The notes beneath the pieces were generated by a model. That model had not been told where the DNA came from. It did not search any database and saw nothing but the letters and a program-made list of their open reading frames with translations. The translations under genes and the position numbers were made by a program. Shown in pieces: positions 25,140-31,721 of a stretch of 32,730 nt of DNA (positions are counted from its first letter, which is position 1; each line of letters opens with the position of its first letter). Location: positions 1 through 32,730 of the forward strand of contig JASUSV010000017.1 in assembly GCA_030445865.1 (NCBI GenBank). The letters are read 5' to 3'. Source of the stretch: Clostridia bacterium (GTDB lineage: Bacteria > Bacillota > DSM-521 > Neomoorellales > Neomoorellaceae).

Positions 25140-25212
25140 CGAGTAGGAGGGGGGCGGCTAGCCCCCGTCCTCTCACACCGCCGGACATGCGGGTCCGCAT
25201 CCGGCGGTTCCC
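25140..25212 (-). mobile_element. Paired hairpins, possible group II intron debris
   Basis: On the minus strand CCGCCGG-ATGCGG pairs with CCGCAT-GT-CCGGCGG (13 bp with a two-base bulge), followed by GTGTGAGAGGACGG and a second stem GGGGGC/GCCCCC. The wording GGATGCGG...GCATGTCCGG...TGAGAGG resembles the region next to the maturase gene in bacterial group II introns. No reverse transcriptase or catalytic domain V is visible. It also lies between convergent genes and may simply act as a terminator. Confidence 0.3.
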
Positions 25213-25950
25213 CCAGCGTTACGATGGGACTGAAACTGGCCCCAACCGTTGACTACCAAGGCTTCCGGGCCTTGGGGAGCCTGCCCGCCACCAGGCAAAG
25301 GAATACGGCAGGTGAGATTGAGGTTCCCTTCCCTGTCCACTTCGGCCCTGGTGAACATGGCCCGCACCAGGGTTAGCTGCTGCTCCCGGGTCATTTCGGT
25401 GTCGAAGTTGGTGAGGGCGGCGAAGTATTCCACGATGTAGTCCAGGTCTGCCTGCTCGCCGGAGAGAAAGGTTAGCTGCTCGCGTATTTCCTGCCGCTGC
25501 TTTTCGTTAAGCCTGATTTGGGCTTCCAGGGATTTTTTCTGTTCGTCGAGGAAGGATTTGTCCCAGTCGCCGTCTAAGTATAGGGCCAGCAGTTTCTTTT
25601 GCTTGGCGGCAAGGGATTGCCGCGCTTTCTCCAGTCCTGCTAAACGGGCCTGGAGCTTTTTTCTGTCCTTTTCATCGTTCCTGAAATAGATAAACCGCCT
25701 GGCTGCTTCCGGGGAGGCTCCAATAGCAATGATTTTAGCGTCTATGGCCTCAAGTGCGTGGCTGATTTTGCACTTGGCGTGGAGGTCCCTGCCGTTCTTC
25801 CTGGGGCGATGCTTGTAATAGAAGTAGGAATGTCCCCTGCTGATGTTAGTTTTGACGTGCAGTCTTTGGCCGCATTCACTGCAATAAAGCGCGTCGGAAA
25901 GCAGGCCGCGCTTTACGGCGGGTCTGTTTTCCTCACGTAGGAGTACGGTC
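25173..25950 (-). pseudogene. Large serine recombinase, displaced C-terminal part (zinc ribbon and coiled coil)
   Basis: This piece encodes the C-terminal part of a large serine integrase: the zinc ribbon ALYCSECGQRLHVKTN with partner cysteines further on (LHAKCKISHAL), then a long charged coiled coil (about residues 95-170). There is no catalytic domain and no good ribosome site; an in-frame stop lies just upstream. The missing front half is at 26866-27565 on the same strand, so the gene seems interrupted by about 0.9 kb. The last residues read into the hairpin region at 25140-25212. Confidence 0.8.
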
Positions 25951-25981
25951 AAAATTTACTTGTGGTGGCTTATCTAACAAG

Positions 25982-26015
25982 GGGGAGAAGGACGTTCAAA
26001 CACGTTCTTCTCCCT
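25982..26015. repeat. 13-bp hairpin at edge of inserted segment
   Basis: GGGAGAAGGACGT and ACGTTCTTCTCCC pair over 13 positions with one G-T wobble and an eight-base loop, then TTATT on the plus strand. It lies 30 bases from the end of the recombinase fragment, at one border of the foreign segment. Confidence 0.5.
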
Positions 26016-26170
26016 TATTGGACGCCGGGGAGCGGTACATCAGAATCAATCTACAGTGAAGCCGATGAGACTTAGAAACTTGCCTAATTGTACTAAAGTA
26101 TAATAAAATTTAATAAACATGTGGACAGAGTTGCCTAAGAATAACAGGCTTGCAAAGGGGGATACGACAG

Positions 26171-26629
26171 TTGACAAAGAATAATTCTTTGAAAGCGGTA
26201 ATTGGATTGCTATGTCTGAATCTCATATTTATTACAGGCTGTTCTTTATTTGACCCGAAAGTTAGGGGCTCAAGGCAAATTGAAGAACGTAGCCAAAAAG
26301 TAATTGCTAAAGCGGAAGCAATGGTACAAGCAGACGACAGTATTGATATATTCGTATGTAATGGAAACATCTATATAAACGCCGAAGATATTGAATGGGT
26401 TAATCAACTCAAACCGACGTTAGACCAGGGGGCACAATTATGTGAAATTAAAAAGCTCTATGAAGTGGGAAAACCATTTGAAGAATATATGGCTACAAAA
26501 TTGCCAGTTGGAGCACGGCTATTTTTGTCCAAAGAAAGACAGGGCATCATGATAGCATTAGTTGATGGGAGACAAATTTATTACTTACCTTTTTTCCCCG
26601 AAAACTATACCACCCAACAGCAAGAGTAG
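26171..26629 (+). CDS. Putative lipoprotein of unknown function
   Basis: This 152-residue protein has a lipoprotein signal peptide (SLKAVIGLLCLNLIFITGC; lipidated Cys at 24). The mature domain is mixed with two further Cys (FVCNGNIYINAEDIEWV and GAQLCEIKKLYEVG). I do not recognise the domain. Start chosen at the TTG at 26171, eight bases after AGGGGGA; an upstream TTG at 26150 has no ribosome site. The gene is clearly more AT-rich than its surroundings and lies inside the segment that splits the recombinase, so it was probably acquired by transfer. Confidence 0.7.
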   Translation: MTKNNSLKAVIGLLCLNLIFITGCSLFDPKVRGSRQIEERSQKVIAKAEAMVQADDSIDIFVCNGNIYINAEDIEWVNQLKPTLDQGAQLCEIKKLYEVGKPFEEYMATKLPVGARLFLSKERQGIMIALVDGRQIYYLPFFPENYTTQQQE

Positions 26630-26639
26630 GGGCAAGCGC

Positions 26640-26865
26640 GGAAGGTATTGAATACTGCGAGACTCCGGCGCAAACTGGCTTTCCCCCTGGCCACCGCGGC
26701 GCCCAGGCATCATCGGGGTCTCTTCTCCACATGCGGCTCGATAACCGACCGGCAACTGCCTCAGGGTACCAGGAAGGGCCGGACGGCATCCTCCACCACC
26801 GGATAGCCATGGCTGGCTGATTCGCTACGCATGTACTCCTCGACGATGCGCCTGACTAACATGCT
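26640..26865 (-). pseudogene. Remnant of a ribbon-helix-helix-type gene related to the one at 31973-32368
   Basis: Translation of the minus strand gives LVRRIVEEYMRSESASHGY, PVVEDAVRPFLVP, then a stop, VIEPHVEK, another stop, and after a frame change DPDDAW and ARGKASLRRSL. Each block matches, in order, the intact protein at 31973-32368 (ELVRNILDEHLRNEAARLG, VPVVEDAF, VVEPHVD, DPDEAW, RAKVDLRRSM). The middle is deleted and the N-terminus is lost at the junction with the recombinase near 26865. It is a decayed paralogue. Confidence 0.75.
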
Positions 26866-27565
26866 TGCCGTTGACGTTTACACTGATGTTTCCGATGTAG
26901 GCGGGGTTTTTCAGGATTCTAAGCATCCCGGCGGGTTTCCACGTCTTGCGGTAGGGGCTGGGAACACCTTCTGTATTCAAGCGATTGCAGATTTCCCAGG
27001 TGCCCAATCCCCTGGCGTAAAGCTCAAAGATTCTCTGGACTACCTGCGCTTGTGAGGGCTCCGGCTCCAGTTTCTGGTCCTTGAGCTGGTAGCCGAAGGG
27101 TGGCTGTCCCGGCCACTTCCCCTGGCGGAAGGCTTCTTCCCGGCCCCGGCGCATGGCTTTCTTGATTTTCCGCCGCTGGTGCCGGGCGAAGAGGTTAAAG
27201 ATGTCGGAGACCAGCTCGCTGTCCTCGTCGTCGAAGTTTACGGTTTAGGCGGGCGTAACAATGCTCACCCTGGCTTCCCGCAGCTCCTTCTTTAATAGTT
27301 CCTAGTCAATTGGTTCCATGCGGGAAAGCCGGTCCTGGTCCACGCAGAGGATGGCATCAAACTTCCCGGCGGCCAGGTCGTCGCGTAGGGCGTCCAGGCC
27401 GGGCCGATGGGCCTTGGAGCCGGAAATGGTGTCCCGGTAGGTTCCGGTCACTTCCCAGCCCTTGCGGCTGGCGAATTCCTTAAGCTCCTTTTCCTGGGCG
27501 GGCAGGCTGTACTTTTGCAGGTCCTCGTCGGTGGAAATGCGGCAGTAGATGGCCACCTTCTTCAA
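26866..27565 (-). pseudogene. Large serine recombinase, N-terminal part with two in-frame stops
   Basis: From a TTG at 27565 the frame encodes the resolvase catalytic domain: VAIYCRISTDEDLQKYSLPA with the nucleophile Ser in CRIST, then FDAILCVDQDRLSRMEPID. A TAG at 27302-27304 and a TAA at 27245-27247 follow. The same frame then continues with the recombinase domain (KWPGQPPFGYQL, VVQRIFELYARGLGTWEICN, MLRILKNPAYIGNISVNVNG). It ends abruptly near 26866 in the ribbon-helix-helix remnant. Two stops plus loss of the zinc ribbon make it inactive. The start overlaps the upstream small gene (TTGA), showing former coupling. Confidence 0.88.
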
Positions 27566-27831
27566 TCTTTCTTCACCTCCTGGGAGGAACTGTTCTCCAC
27601 CAGGGAGGAAACTTCCTGCCAGAGAACTAAGAGGGGTTTGGTGCCTTCGCCCCAGGCCAGCAAAGCCGCCACAGCCTCACCCTGATGCCCGGACCTGATG
27701 GCCCGGGCCAAAAGTTTGGGCAGGTTGGCGCGAATGTAGATGTGCTGTTGCAGTATAAGCTGCGCATCATGAACGATGCCATGATCAGCCACGCCCATGC
27801 TTTTCTCTTTTTCGTACTTGACGTTGATCAT
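27562..27831 (-). CDS. Small conserved-looking protein coupled to the recombinase
   Basis: This 89-residue protein begins MINVKYEKEKSMGVADHGIV, with ILQQHIYIRANLPKLLARAI and AALLAWGEGTKPLLVLWQEV following. It has no signal or membrane segment and I do not recognise a domain. The ATG at 27831 has GGAGG nine bases upstream; a longer frame to 27933 is not needed. It overlaps the recombinase start by four bases, which suggests an accessory role, for example in recombination control, by position only. Confidence 0.65.
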   Translation of the reverse strand: MINVKYEKEKSMGVADHGIVHDAQLILQQHIYIRANLPKLLARAIRSGHQGEAVAALLAWGEGTKPLLVLWQEVSSLVENSSSQEVKKD

Positions 27832-27933
27832 GGCCCGGCACCTCCCCCGGTCCCCGCGGACCTGCACGCACCCGCTGGCGGCTCCCTGTTGCCGCCTGCC
27901 TGCCGCGCCTAATGACAGAATGACAGGGTTCAC

Positions 27934-28277
27934 TCCACGCCATTACCCTCTCTGGAGTGAGGGGGGTTCCCGAACCTATCCGGCCAATTTTGGCCTGATA
28001 AGGCCAGGTACACCGGCGTGAGCACGGGCGCTCAACCCCGCCGCCACCTTAGGCGCCTGACGCTCCGGGCGGTGGACGGCGCTAAACTGTCAAAGAACCT
28101 AAGCTAATTGGCCCAGTAATTTTCCTGGGCTGGTTTTTCCTTATTACCCCTTTACCATATAAAGAGAAAACAGGGGTGCTTTTGACAACCCCCTGCAAAA
28201 ATAATTTTTCATCTTTTACTCACAATGGCCCTGTGGCTCCCGGCGGCTAAACTAAGGGAAGGATTCTCCTCTTGCCT
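27934..28277. other. Non-coding stretch with hairpins
   Basis: No gene is supported here. It contains a small TGGCCT/AGGCCA hairpin near 27990-28006, a 10-bp CGCCGCCACC/GGTGGACGGCG stem with one bulged base (28039-28048 with 28071-28081), and the conserved hairpin element at 28147-28210 listed separately. Confidence 0.5.
28147..28210 (-). repeat. Conserved hairpin element, copy A
   Basis: On the minus strand this copy contains CAGGGG...CCCCTG (28171-28195) followed by TTTTCTCTTTATAT, then GGTAAAGGGG. Copy B at 31028-31090 has the same order and nearly the same sequence. The hairpin plus T-rich tail looks like an intrinsic terminator. The TATAT just after it could also serve as a -10. No minus-strand gene ends just before copy A, so it may be left from a deleted or moved gene. 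Confidence 0.65.
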
Positions 28278-28362
28278 GTAGAAGGAAAGGGGAAGGTTAA
28301 ACCTGCTGATAGGCAGTTGAAGATTTTTCTGCGGGGAGCGGAACGAAGTAACCTGTTTCTAC
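28278..28362 (+). ncRNA. Unidentified three-way-junction leader RNA upstream of the BNR lipoprotein
   Basis: Four nested pairings are visible: GTAGAA (28278-28283) with TTCTAC (28357-28362), AGGTTA (28294-28299) with TAACCT (28349-28354), CTGC with GCAG (28303-28316), and TTCTGC with GCGGAA (28327-28343, one wobble). Together they form a closing stem, an internal purine-rich loop and a three-way junction. The strand AACCT could instead pair with AGGTT at 28396-28400, which covers part of the ribosome site of the gene at 28406, so a switch is conceivable. I do not recognise a known riboswitch class. Confidence 0.4.
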
Positions 28363-28405
28363 GTCTATATCTTTGTTAAGAAAGGTTTTTAAGGAGGTTT
28401 TTCTA

Positions 28406-29563
28406 GTGAAAAAGAGAGACTTATTGGTAATAGGTACTGCTATTATACTCTCATTGGCTTTATTTGGATGTGCTCAAGGACCGGCTAATTATGATCAACA
28501 AGTAGAGAAAAAGGGTAGCATACAGGCCGCAAATGATCCTACTAATGGGTCGCAAATGATTATTATAAATCCACCGCTATCTTCTATACACATGCTCAAT
28601 GCAAATATCGGCTGGGCAATAAGTGACGACGCTATCTTCCGCACCACTGACGGCGGTAGGAACTGGAGTGATGTGACTGAAATAAGCCCAAGCATTGTAG
28701 GGTCGTTTTTTTTAGATGCTCAACACGGATGGGCGGCTTCCAAAGCAGGCGATAAGCAATGGTCCATACACAGTACGGCTGATGGAGGGACGTCCTGGCA
28801 AAGAGCGAAGATTGCCGTTGATTATCCTGACGGCGAAAGCGACATTTTCTTCCTCGATGAGAACCATGGGTGGATATTGATTGACTACGGCGGTGTAGCC
28901 GGCAGCCACCCCGCTGCGCTTTTCCAGACCGATGACGGTGGTAAAACGTGGACAGAAATTGCTGATACAGATCTCTATAGCCGTGAAACAGCGGAACTCC
29001 CTTTCGGTGGCATCAAAATAGGCATTAGCTTCCGGGATCGGTCAAATGGTTGGTTGCCGCTCTACATCGGCGTAACTGGTGGTTTGAAAGTTCTTAATAC
29101 AGAAGATGGCGGAAAAACGTGGAAAGAGCAAGTTCTTGCTGTACCGAAGGTGTTGGAGACAATGACCTTTTGGCCCTATCCTCCACTCTTTTTTAACGAT
29201 AAGGATGGTGTCTTACCCGTCCGTGCCGGAGAAGGGAATTTTGTTATTTATCACTCAAACAATGGCGGAAAAACATGGGCATCTACAACTCCACTCACCG
29301 ATCTTTCCTCTTACCCTGTGTATGATTTCGTAAACCCAGAGCATGGATTCGTAACCGACGGCACGAAGATATACCAGACGTCAGACGGCGGAACAACATG
29401 GTCTCCTGTTCAGCCGAATATAAGTCTAAAAGAAGTAAAGCAGGTCGACTTTGTCAGTTTAACAATTGGATGGGCTCTGACCCATAGCAATAACAACAAT
29501 ATCCAACTGTATCGAACCCAAGATGGTGGAGAAATCTGGTCCCCGATGCTGAAGACTCCATGA
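28406..29563 (+). CDS. Lipoprotein with BNR/Asp-box repeats (Ycf48-like beta-propeller)
   Basis: This 385-residue exported lipoprotein has a signal peptide (DLLVIGTAIILSLALFGCAQ) and about seven Asp-box repeats with the S/TxDGGxxW pattern (TTDGGRNWSD, TADGGTSWQR, TDDGGKTWTE, TEDGGKTWKE, SNNGGKTWAS, TSDGGTTWSP, TQDGGEIWSP), indicating a six- or seven-bladed propeller. Intermediate phrases (ANIGWAISD, AQHGWAAS, NHGWILID) fit Ycf48/YCF48-like proteins. The GTG at 28406 lies eight bases after AAGGAGG. Function on the cell surface is unknown; propellers of this kind often aid assembly or binding. Confidence 0.88.
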   Translation: MKKRDLLVIGTAIILSLALFGCAQGPANYDQQVEKKGSIQAANDPTNGSQMIIINPPLSSIHMLNANIGWAISDDAIFRTTDGGRNWSDVTEISPSIVGSFFLDAQHGWAASKAGDKQWSIHSTADGGTSWQRAKIAVDYPDGESDIFFLDENHGWILIDYGGVAGSHPAALFQTDDGGKTWTEIADTDLYSRETAELPFGGIKIGISFRDRSNGWLPLYIGVTGGLKVLNTEDGGKTWKEQVLAVPKVLETMTFWPYPPLFFNDKDGVLPVRAGEGNFVIYHSNNGGKTWASTTPLTDLSSYPVYDFVNPEHGFVTDGTKIYQTSDGGTTWSPVQPNISLKEVKQVDFVSLTIGWALTHSNNNNIQLYRTQDGGEIWSPMLKTP

Positions 29564-29582
29564 AAGATTGCTATGTAGAGTG

Positions 29583-29608
29583 ATGGGCCGGCTAAGAGAC
29601 CGGCCCAT
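29583..29608. terminator. Hairpin between convergent BNR and hydrolase genes
   Basis: ATGGGCCGG and CCGGCCCAT form a perfect 9-bp stem with an eight-base loop, then ACCCATCTTGTCTTT on the plus strand. It lies 20 bases past the plus-strand stop and 14 bases past the minus-strand stop, so it probably serves both. Confidence 0.65.
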
Positions 29609-29621
29609 ACCCATCTTGTCT

Positions 29622-30455
29622 TTAAGGAATTACTAACATATAGTTAAGGGCTTTCGAGTAGGCATCATTTGTTTCATCCATATCAAGATTTTCACCCCCG
29701 GCATAGCTGCTATCTTTGCAATAGTCTACACACGTAGGAGGGGTCGCATATTGCCACATCAACAGTGGGACGAGAGTGCTGGACGAACCGCACGGTTGAT
29801 TGTATTCGTTGAACTTAGTCCAGTCCAGTGTGGGGTCAGCGATACAGTTGCTACATAGCTGGGGATGTGCTGTCCATAACCCGTCACAGGTAACCTCCGT
29901 TGTCTTATCCGGGTACTTCTCGCATGCCGCATCCAGCGCAGACTTAACCAGTTGGTTCAGGGAATACGTACCATCACTTTGTCTAACGTACTGGGCATAG
30001 ATACAGGCAAAGAATGGTAGTTGTCCATTGAGGTTGTAGTGCCAGAGTGTGTATGCCCAACCTGCCCAATAATCAGTACTCAAAGCAACTCCTGTTTCAA
30101 CGTCAAGGTAGACGTTGACAAAACCAGATGGAGGTATTTGAAGTTTGTTGTTGACAACTGCCGTTTCAATTTCCTTAGCAATAGCATTTGCATCTTCCAC
30201 CCCGTATTTATAACCGGTGGACCCTGTGGCTTCGAGGCGACTTTTATTCCCGACGGCTCCCTGAATGGGATGAATTTTATTAAGCATGCCATTGGTATCT
30301 TGTTTCGCAGTAGCAAATTCAGACAAACTCCAGCCATAACCAGCGTAAAAGTATCGGCCGGCAAAGTTCGGATATTCTCCCTTCCAATTCTTTAGATTTG
30401 CCCAGTTAATGTCTGATAGATAGTCTGCGGTGTCTACACCAAAAGCCACTTTCAT
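29622..30455 (-). CDS. Glycoside-hydrolase-like (DUF1906/GH25-like) protein, cysteine-rich
   Basis: This 277-residue protein looks like a TIM-barrel of the DUF1906/GH25-like type. It has FGVDTADYLSDINW at the N-terminus, FVNVYLDVETGVAL near residue 111, VPLLMWQYATPP near 228, and a late LDMDET. These acidic residues at strand ends are usual in lysozyme-like barrels. No signal peptide is seen, yet there are eight cysteines in the second half (for example CDGLWTAHPQLCSNC and CVDYCKD), more typical of an exported protein. AAGGAGGTC directly abuts the ATG, an unusually tight spacing. It ends the holin/sigma gene set, so export or release through the holin is conceivable. Confidence 0.72.
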   Translation of the reverse strand: MKVAFGVDTADYLSDINWANLKNWKGEYPNFAGRYFYAGYGWSLSEFATAKQDTNGMLNKIHPIQGAVGNKSRLEATGSTGYKYGVEDANAIAKEIETAVVNNKLQIPPSGFVNVYLDVETGVALSTDYWAGWAYTLWHYNLNGQLPFFACIYAQYVRQSDGTYSLNQLVKSALDAACEKYPDKTTEVTCDGLWTAHPQLCSNCIADPTLDWTKFNEYNQPCGSSSTLVPLLMWQYATPPTCVDYCKDSSYAGGENLDMDETNDAYSKALNYMLVIP

Positions 30456-30484
30456 GACCTCCTTAAAGTTTTGTGTTTACTCCA

Positions 30485-30526
30485 AAGGCAGGAGGAAGTA
30501 AAATAGCTTTAGCAACTCCCTGCCTT
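30485..30526 (-). terminator. Hairpin after the sigma region 4 gene
   Basis: AAGGCAGG and CCTGCCTT pair over eight bases around a 26-base loop, 32 bases past the stop of the region 4 gene. Only TTTGG follows on the minus strand. A weak or partial terminator is possible. Confidence 0.3.
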
Positions 30527-30557
30527 CGGGTATGGGTTATCCGTCCTGGATGAGGTT

Positions 30558-30996
30558 CTACTTGGCGGTGGGCTCGTCCAGGACAAAATGTTTTCTCAGC
30601 CGTTTCAAGGCTCGTCCTTTCAAGCGGTTCACTACTTGTTGCGATATTCCCAAGTGCTCAGCTACCTCCTGCTCTGTCCGCTCCTCCAGGACCGTTGCCG
30701 TGATAACCTTCTGCTGCTGCGGCGTCAGCAACGCAAGGGCTTCCTGAAGGAATACGGTGTCCTCTACTTCGGCGAGAATGTCACTTGGAGCGGCTATGGT
30801 ATCAAGCATTTCTGTTATCTCATCTTCGGCGTCCTGGCTAAGCAGGTCGTTGAGGATGAGCAGTTCGTGCTCCCGTAGCCGCTTATGCTTTTTCGCCAAC
30901 CTGATAGCCTCGTGACGTAGGCCGGTTATAAACCAGGCCATAATCCGGGCGTCTTCAAGGCCATCGTCGTAGGCGTCAGGTGTAGGGGGCCATCAT
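30558..30996 (-). CDS. Sigma region 4-type protein (SigO/UviA-like C-terminal half), frameshifted near its start
   Basis: The C-terminus carries a clear sigma-70 region 4 (LTPQQQKVITATVLEERTEQ, then EVAEHLGISQQVVNRLKGRA). A helix, FITGLRHEAIRLAKKHKR, precedes it, as in UviA/TcdR-type and transposon sigma-like proteins. The ATG at 30996 has GGAGG six bases upstream, but its frame runs into a stop. Removing one base of the five-G/C run at 30985-30989 gives MMAPTPDAYDDGLEDARIMAWF and a 145-residue protein. Without that, only an internal ATG at 30941 without a ribosome site remains. No region 2 is present; it is on the separate protein at 31095-31346. Confidence 0.82.
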
Positions 30997-31027
30997 TGTC
31001 CACCTCCTTCCAGCTTGTCCATCTCGC

Positions 31028-31090
31028 CCTCTACTATATAAAGAGAAAATAGGGGGTCGTTTTAACACCCCCCACTGGAAAAAATATTTT
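31028..31090 (-). repeat. Conserved hairpin element, copy B
   Basis: On the minus strand GGGGGTGTTAAAACGACCCCC is followed by TATTTTCTCTTTATATAG and GAGGGC. It lies 5 bases past the region 2 gene and just before the ribosome site of the region 4 gene. Its sequence matches copy A at 28147-28210. Read as a terminator it would separate the two sigma halves. Read as a promoter it would drive the region 4 gene. Confidence 0.65.
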
Positions 31091-31094
31091 CTGG

Positions 31095-31346
31095 TTAGTG
31101 CCGGTCAGCGCCTTTACGGGTGAAGTACCTGGTTAACTCGTCCCTGCCCCAGGTGGTATTTGGCCGGTAGCGGTGAACGGCTTCGATTATCCAAGTCACT
31201 AGGTCGGAGCAAGCTTCATCGTAGCCCAATTGTCGGCTGTATTTCTTCACCAGCGGGACGAGGCGGTGAACGACCCGAGTCATAGCTTCTTCGTCACCAG
31301 TTTTAGCCTGGTTAATCAATTCCCGCAGTTTTTGCCTTCTTTGCAC
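31095..31346 (-). CDS. Sigma region 2-like small protein (HTH_16/RsoA-like)
   Basis: This 83-residue protein has AKTGDEEAMTRVVHRLVPLV, then KKYSRQLGYDEACSDLVTWI, the helical pattern of the core-binding N-terminal domain of UviA/TcdR/BotR sigma factors and of RsoA-type co-sigma proteins. It has no DNA-binding region 4. The start is a GTG ten bases after GGGAGG, three bases past the holin stop, so the two are co-transcribed. Together with the region 4 protein downstream it would make one complete sigma factor. Confidence 0.72.
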   Translation of the reverse strand: MQRRQKLRELINQAKTGDEEAMTRVVHRLVPLVKKYSRQLGYDEACSDLVTWIIEAVHRYRPNTTWGRDELTRYFTRKGADRH

Positions 31347-31349
31347 GGC

Positions 31350-31655
31350 TCACTGGCCTCCCTTCTTCCCGCTGGCGTCGCCAACAAGGTTGTCATGGAT
31401 TACCTGCCAGCCACCGATGGCGGAGGCGGCCACCAGCAGGCCGTTGAGAAAGTAAAGGGGGAGGTTGGCGGCGGCAAAATTACCCGTGGCCAGGCTGGTG
31501 ACCACCACTATTCCCTCCGCCACCGCCAGCACCAGCCAGCGGGTGGACAGGCGCTTTGACGGTCCTAGCTCCTTCAGGAACTCCACCACGAGAACGGTTG
31601 CCGTGACCGCCCCGGTCAGGGTTCCGAGAGAAGTATAGGTAAAAAGGTCTGACAT
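31350..31655 (-). CDS. Holin-like small membrane protein
   Basis: This 101-residue protein has two to three hydrophobic helices (YTSLGTLTGAVTATVLVVEF, TRWLVLAVAEGIVVVTSLAT, LPLYFLNGLLVAASAIGGW) and a short charged tail ending DASGKKGGQ. Size and layout match small phage holins and the UviB/TcdE type. The ATG at 31655 has GGGAGG nine bases upstream; the longer open frame covers the terminator and riboswitch and is not coding. It is the first gene after the c-di-GMP riboswitch. Confidence 0.75.
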   Translation of the reverse strand: MSDLFTYTSLGTLTGAVTATVLVVEFLKELGPSKRLSTRWLVLAVAEGIVVVTSLATGNFAAANLPLYFLNGLLVAASAIGGWQVIHDNLVGDASGKKGGQ

Positions 31656-31675
31656 GGTTATCACCTCCCTCCAGG

Positions 31676-31713
31676 GGAAAAAGAAAGACCCGCTGGTAAG
31701 AAAGGGCGGGTCT
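31676..31713 (-). terminator. Intrinsic terminator, expression platform of the c-di-GMP riboswitch
   Basis: On the minus strand AGACCCGC and GCGGGTCT form an 8-bp stem with a 12-base loop, followed by TTCTTTTTCCCC. It lies between the aptamer and the holin ribosome site. CGCCC at its left side could alternatively pair with GGGCG in the 5' strand of the aptamer, giving an antiterminator. This would make binding switch expression off, but the direction is inferred. Confidence 0.85.
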
Positions 31714-31721
31714 GACCACCA

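Noticed and set aside
25124-27933. Intact insertion sequence or transposon
   Set aside because: No terminal inverted repeats or target duplications were found, and the only recombinase is broken in several places.
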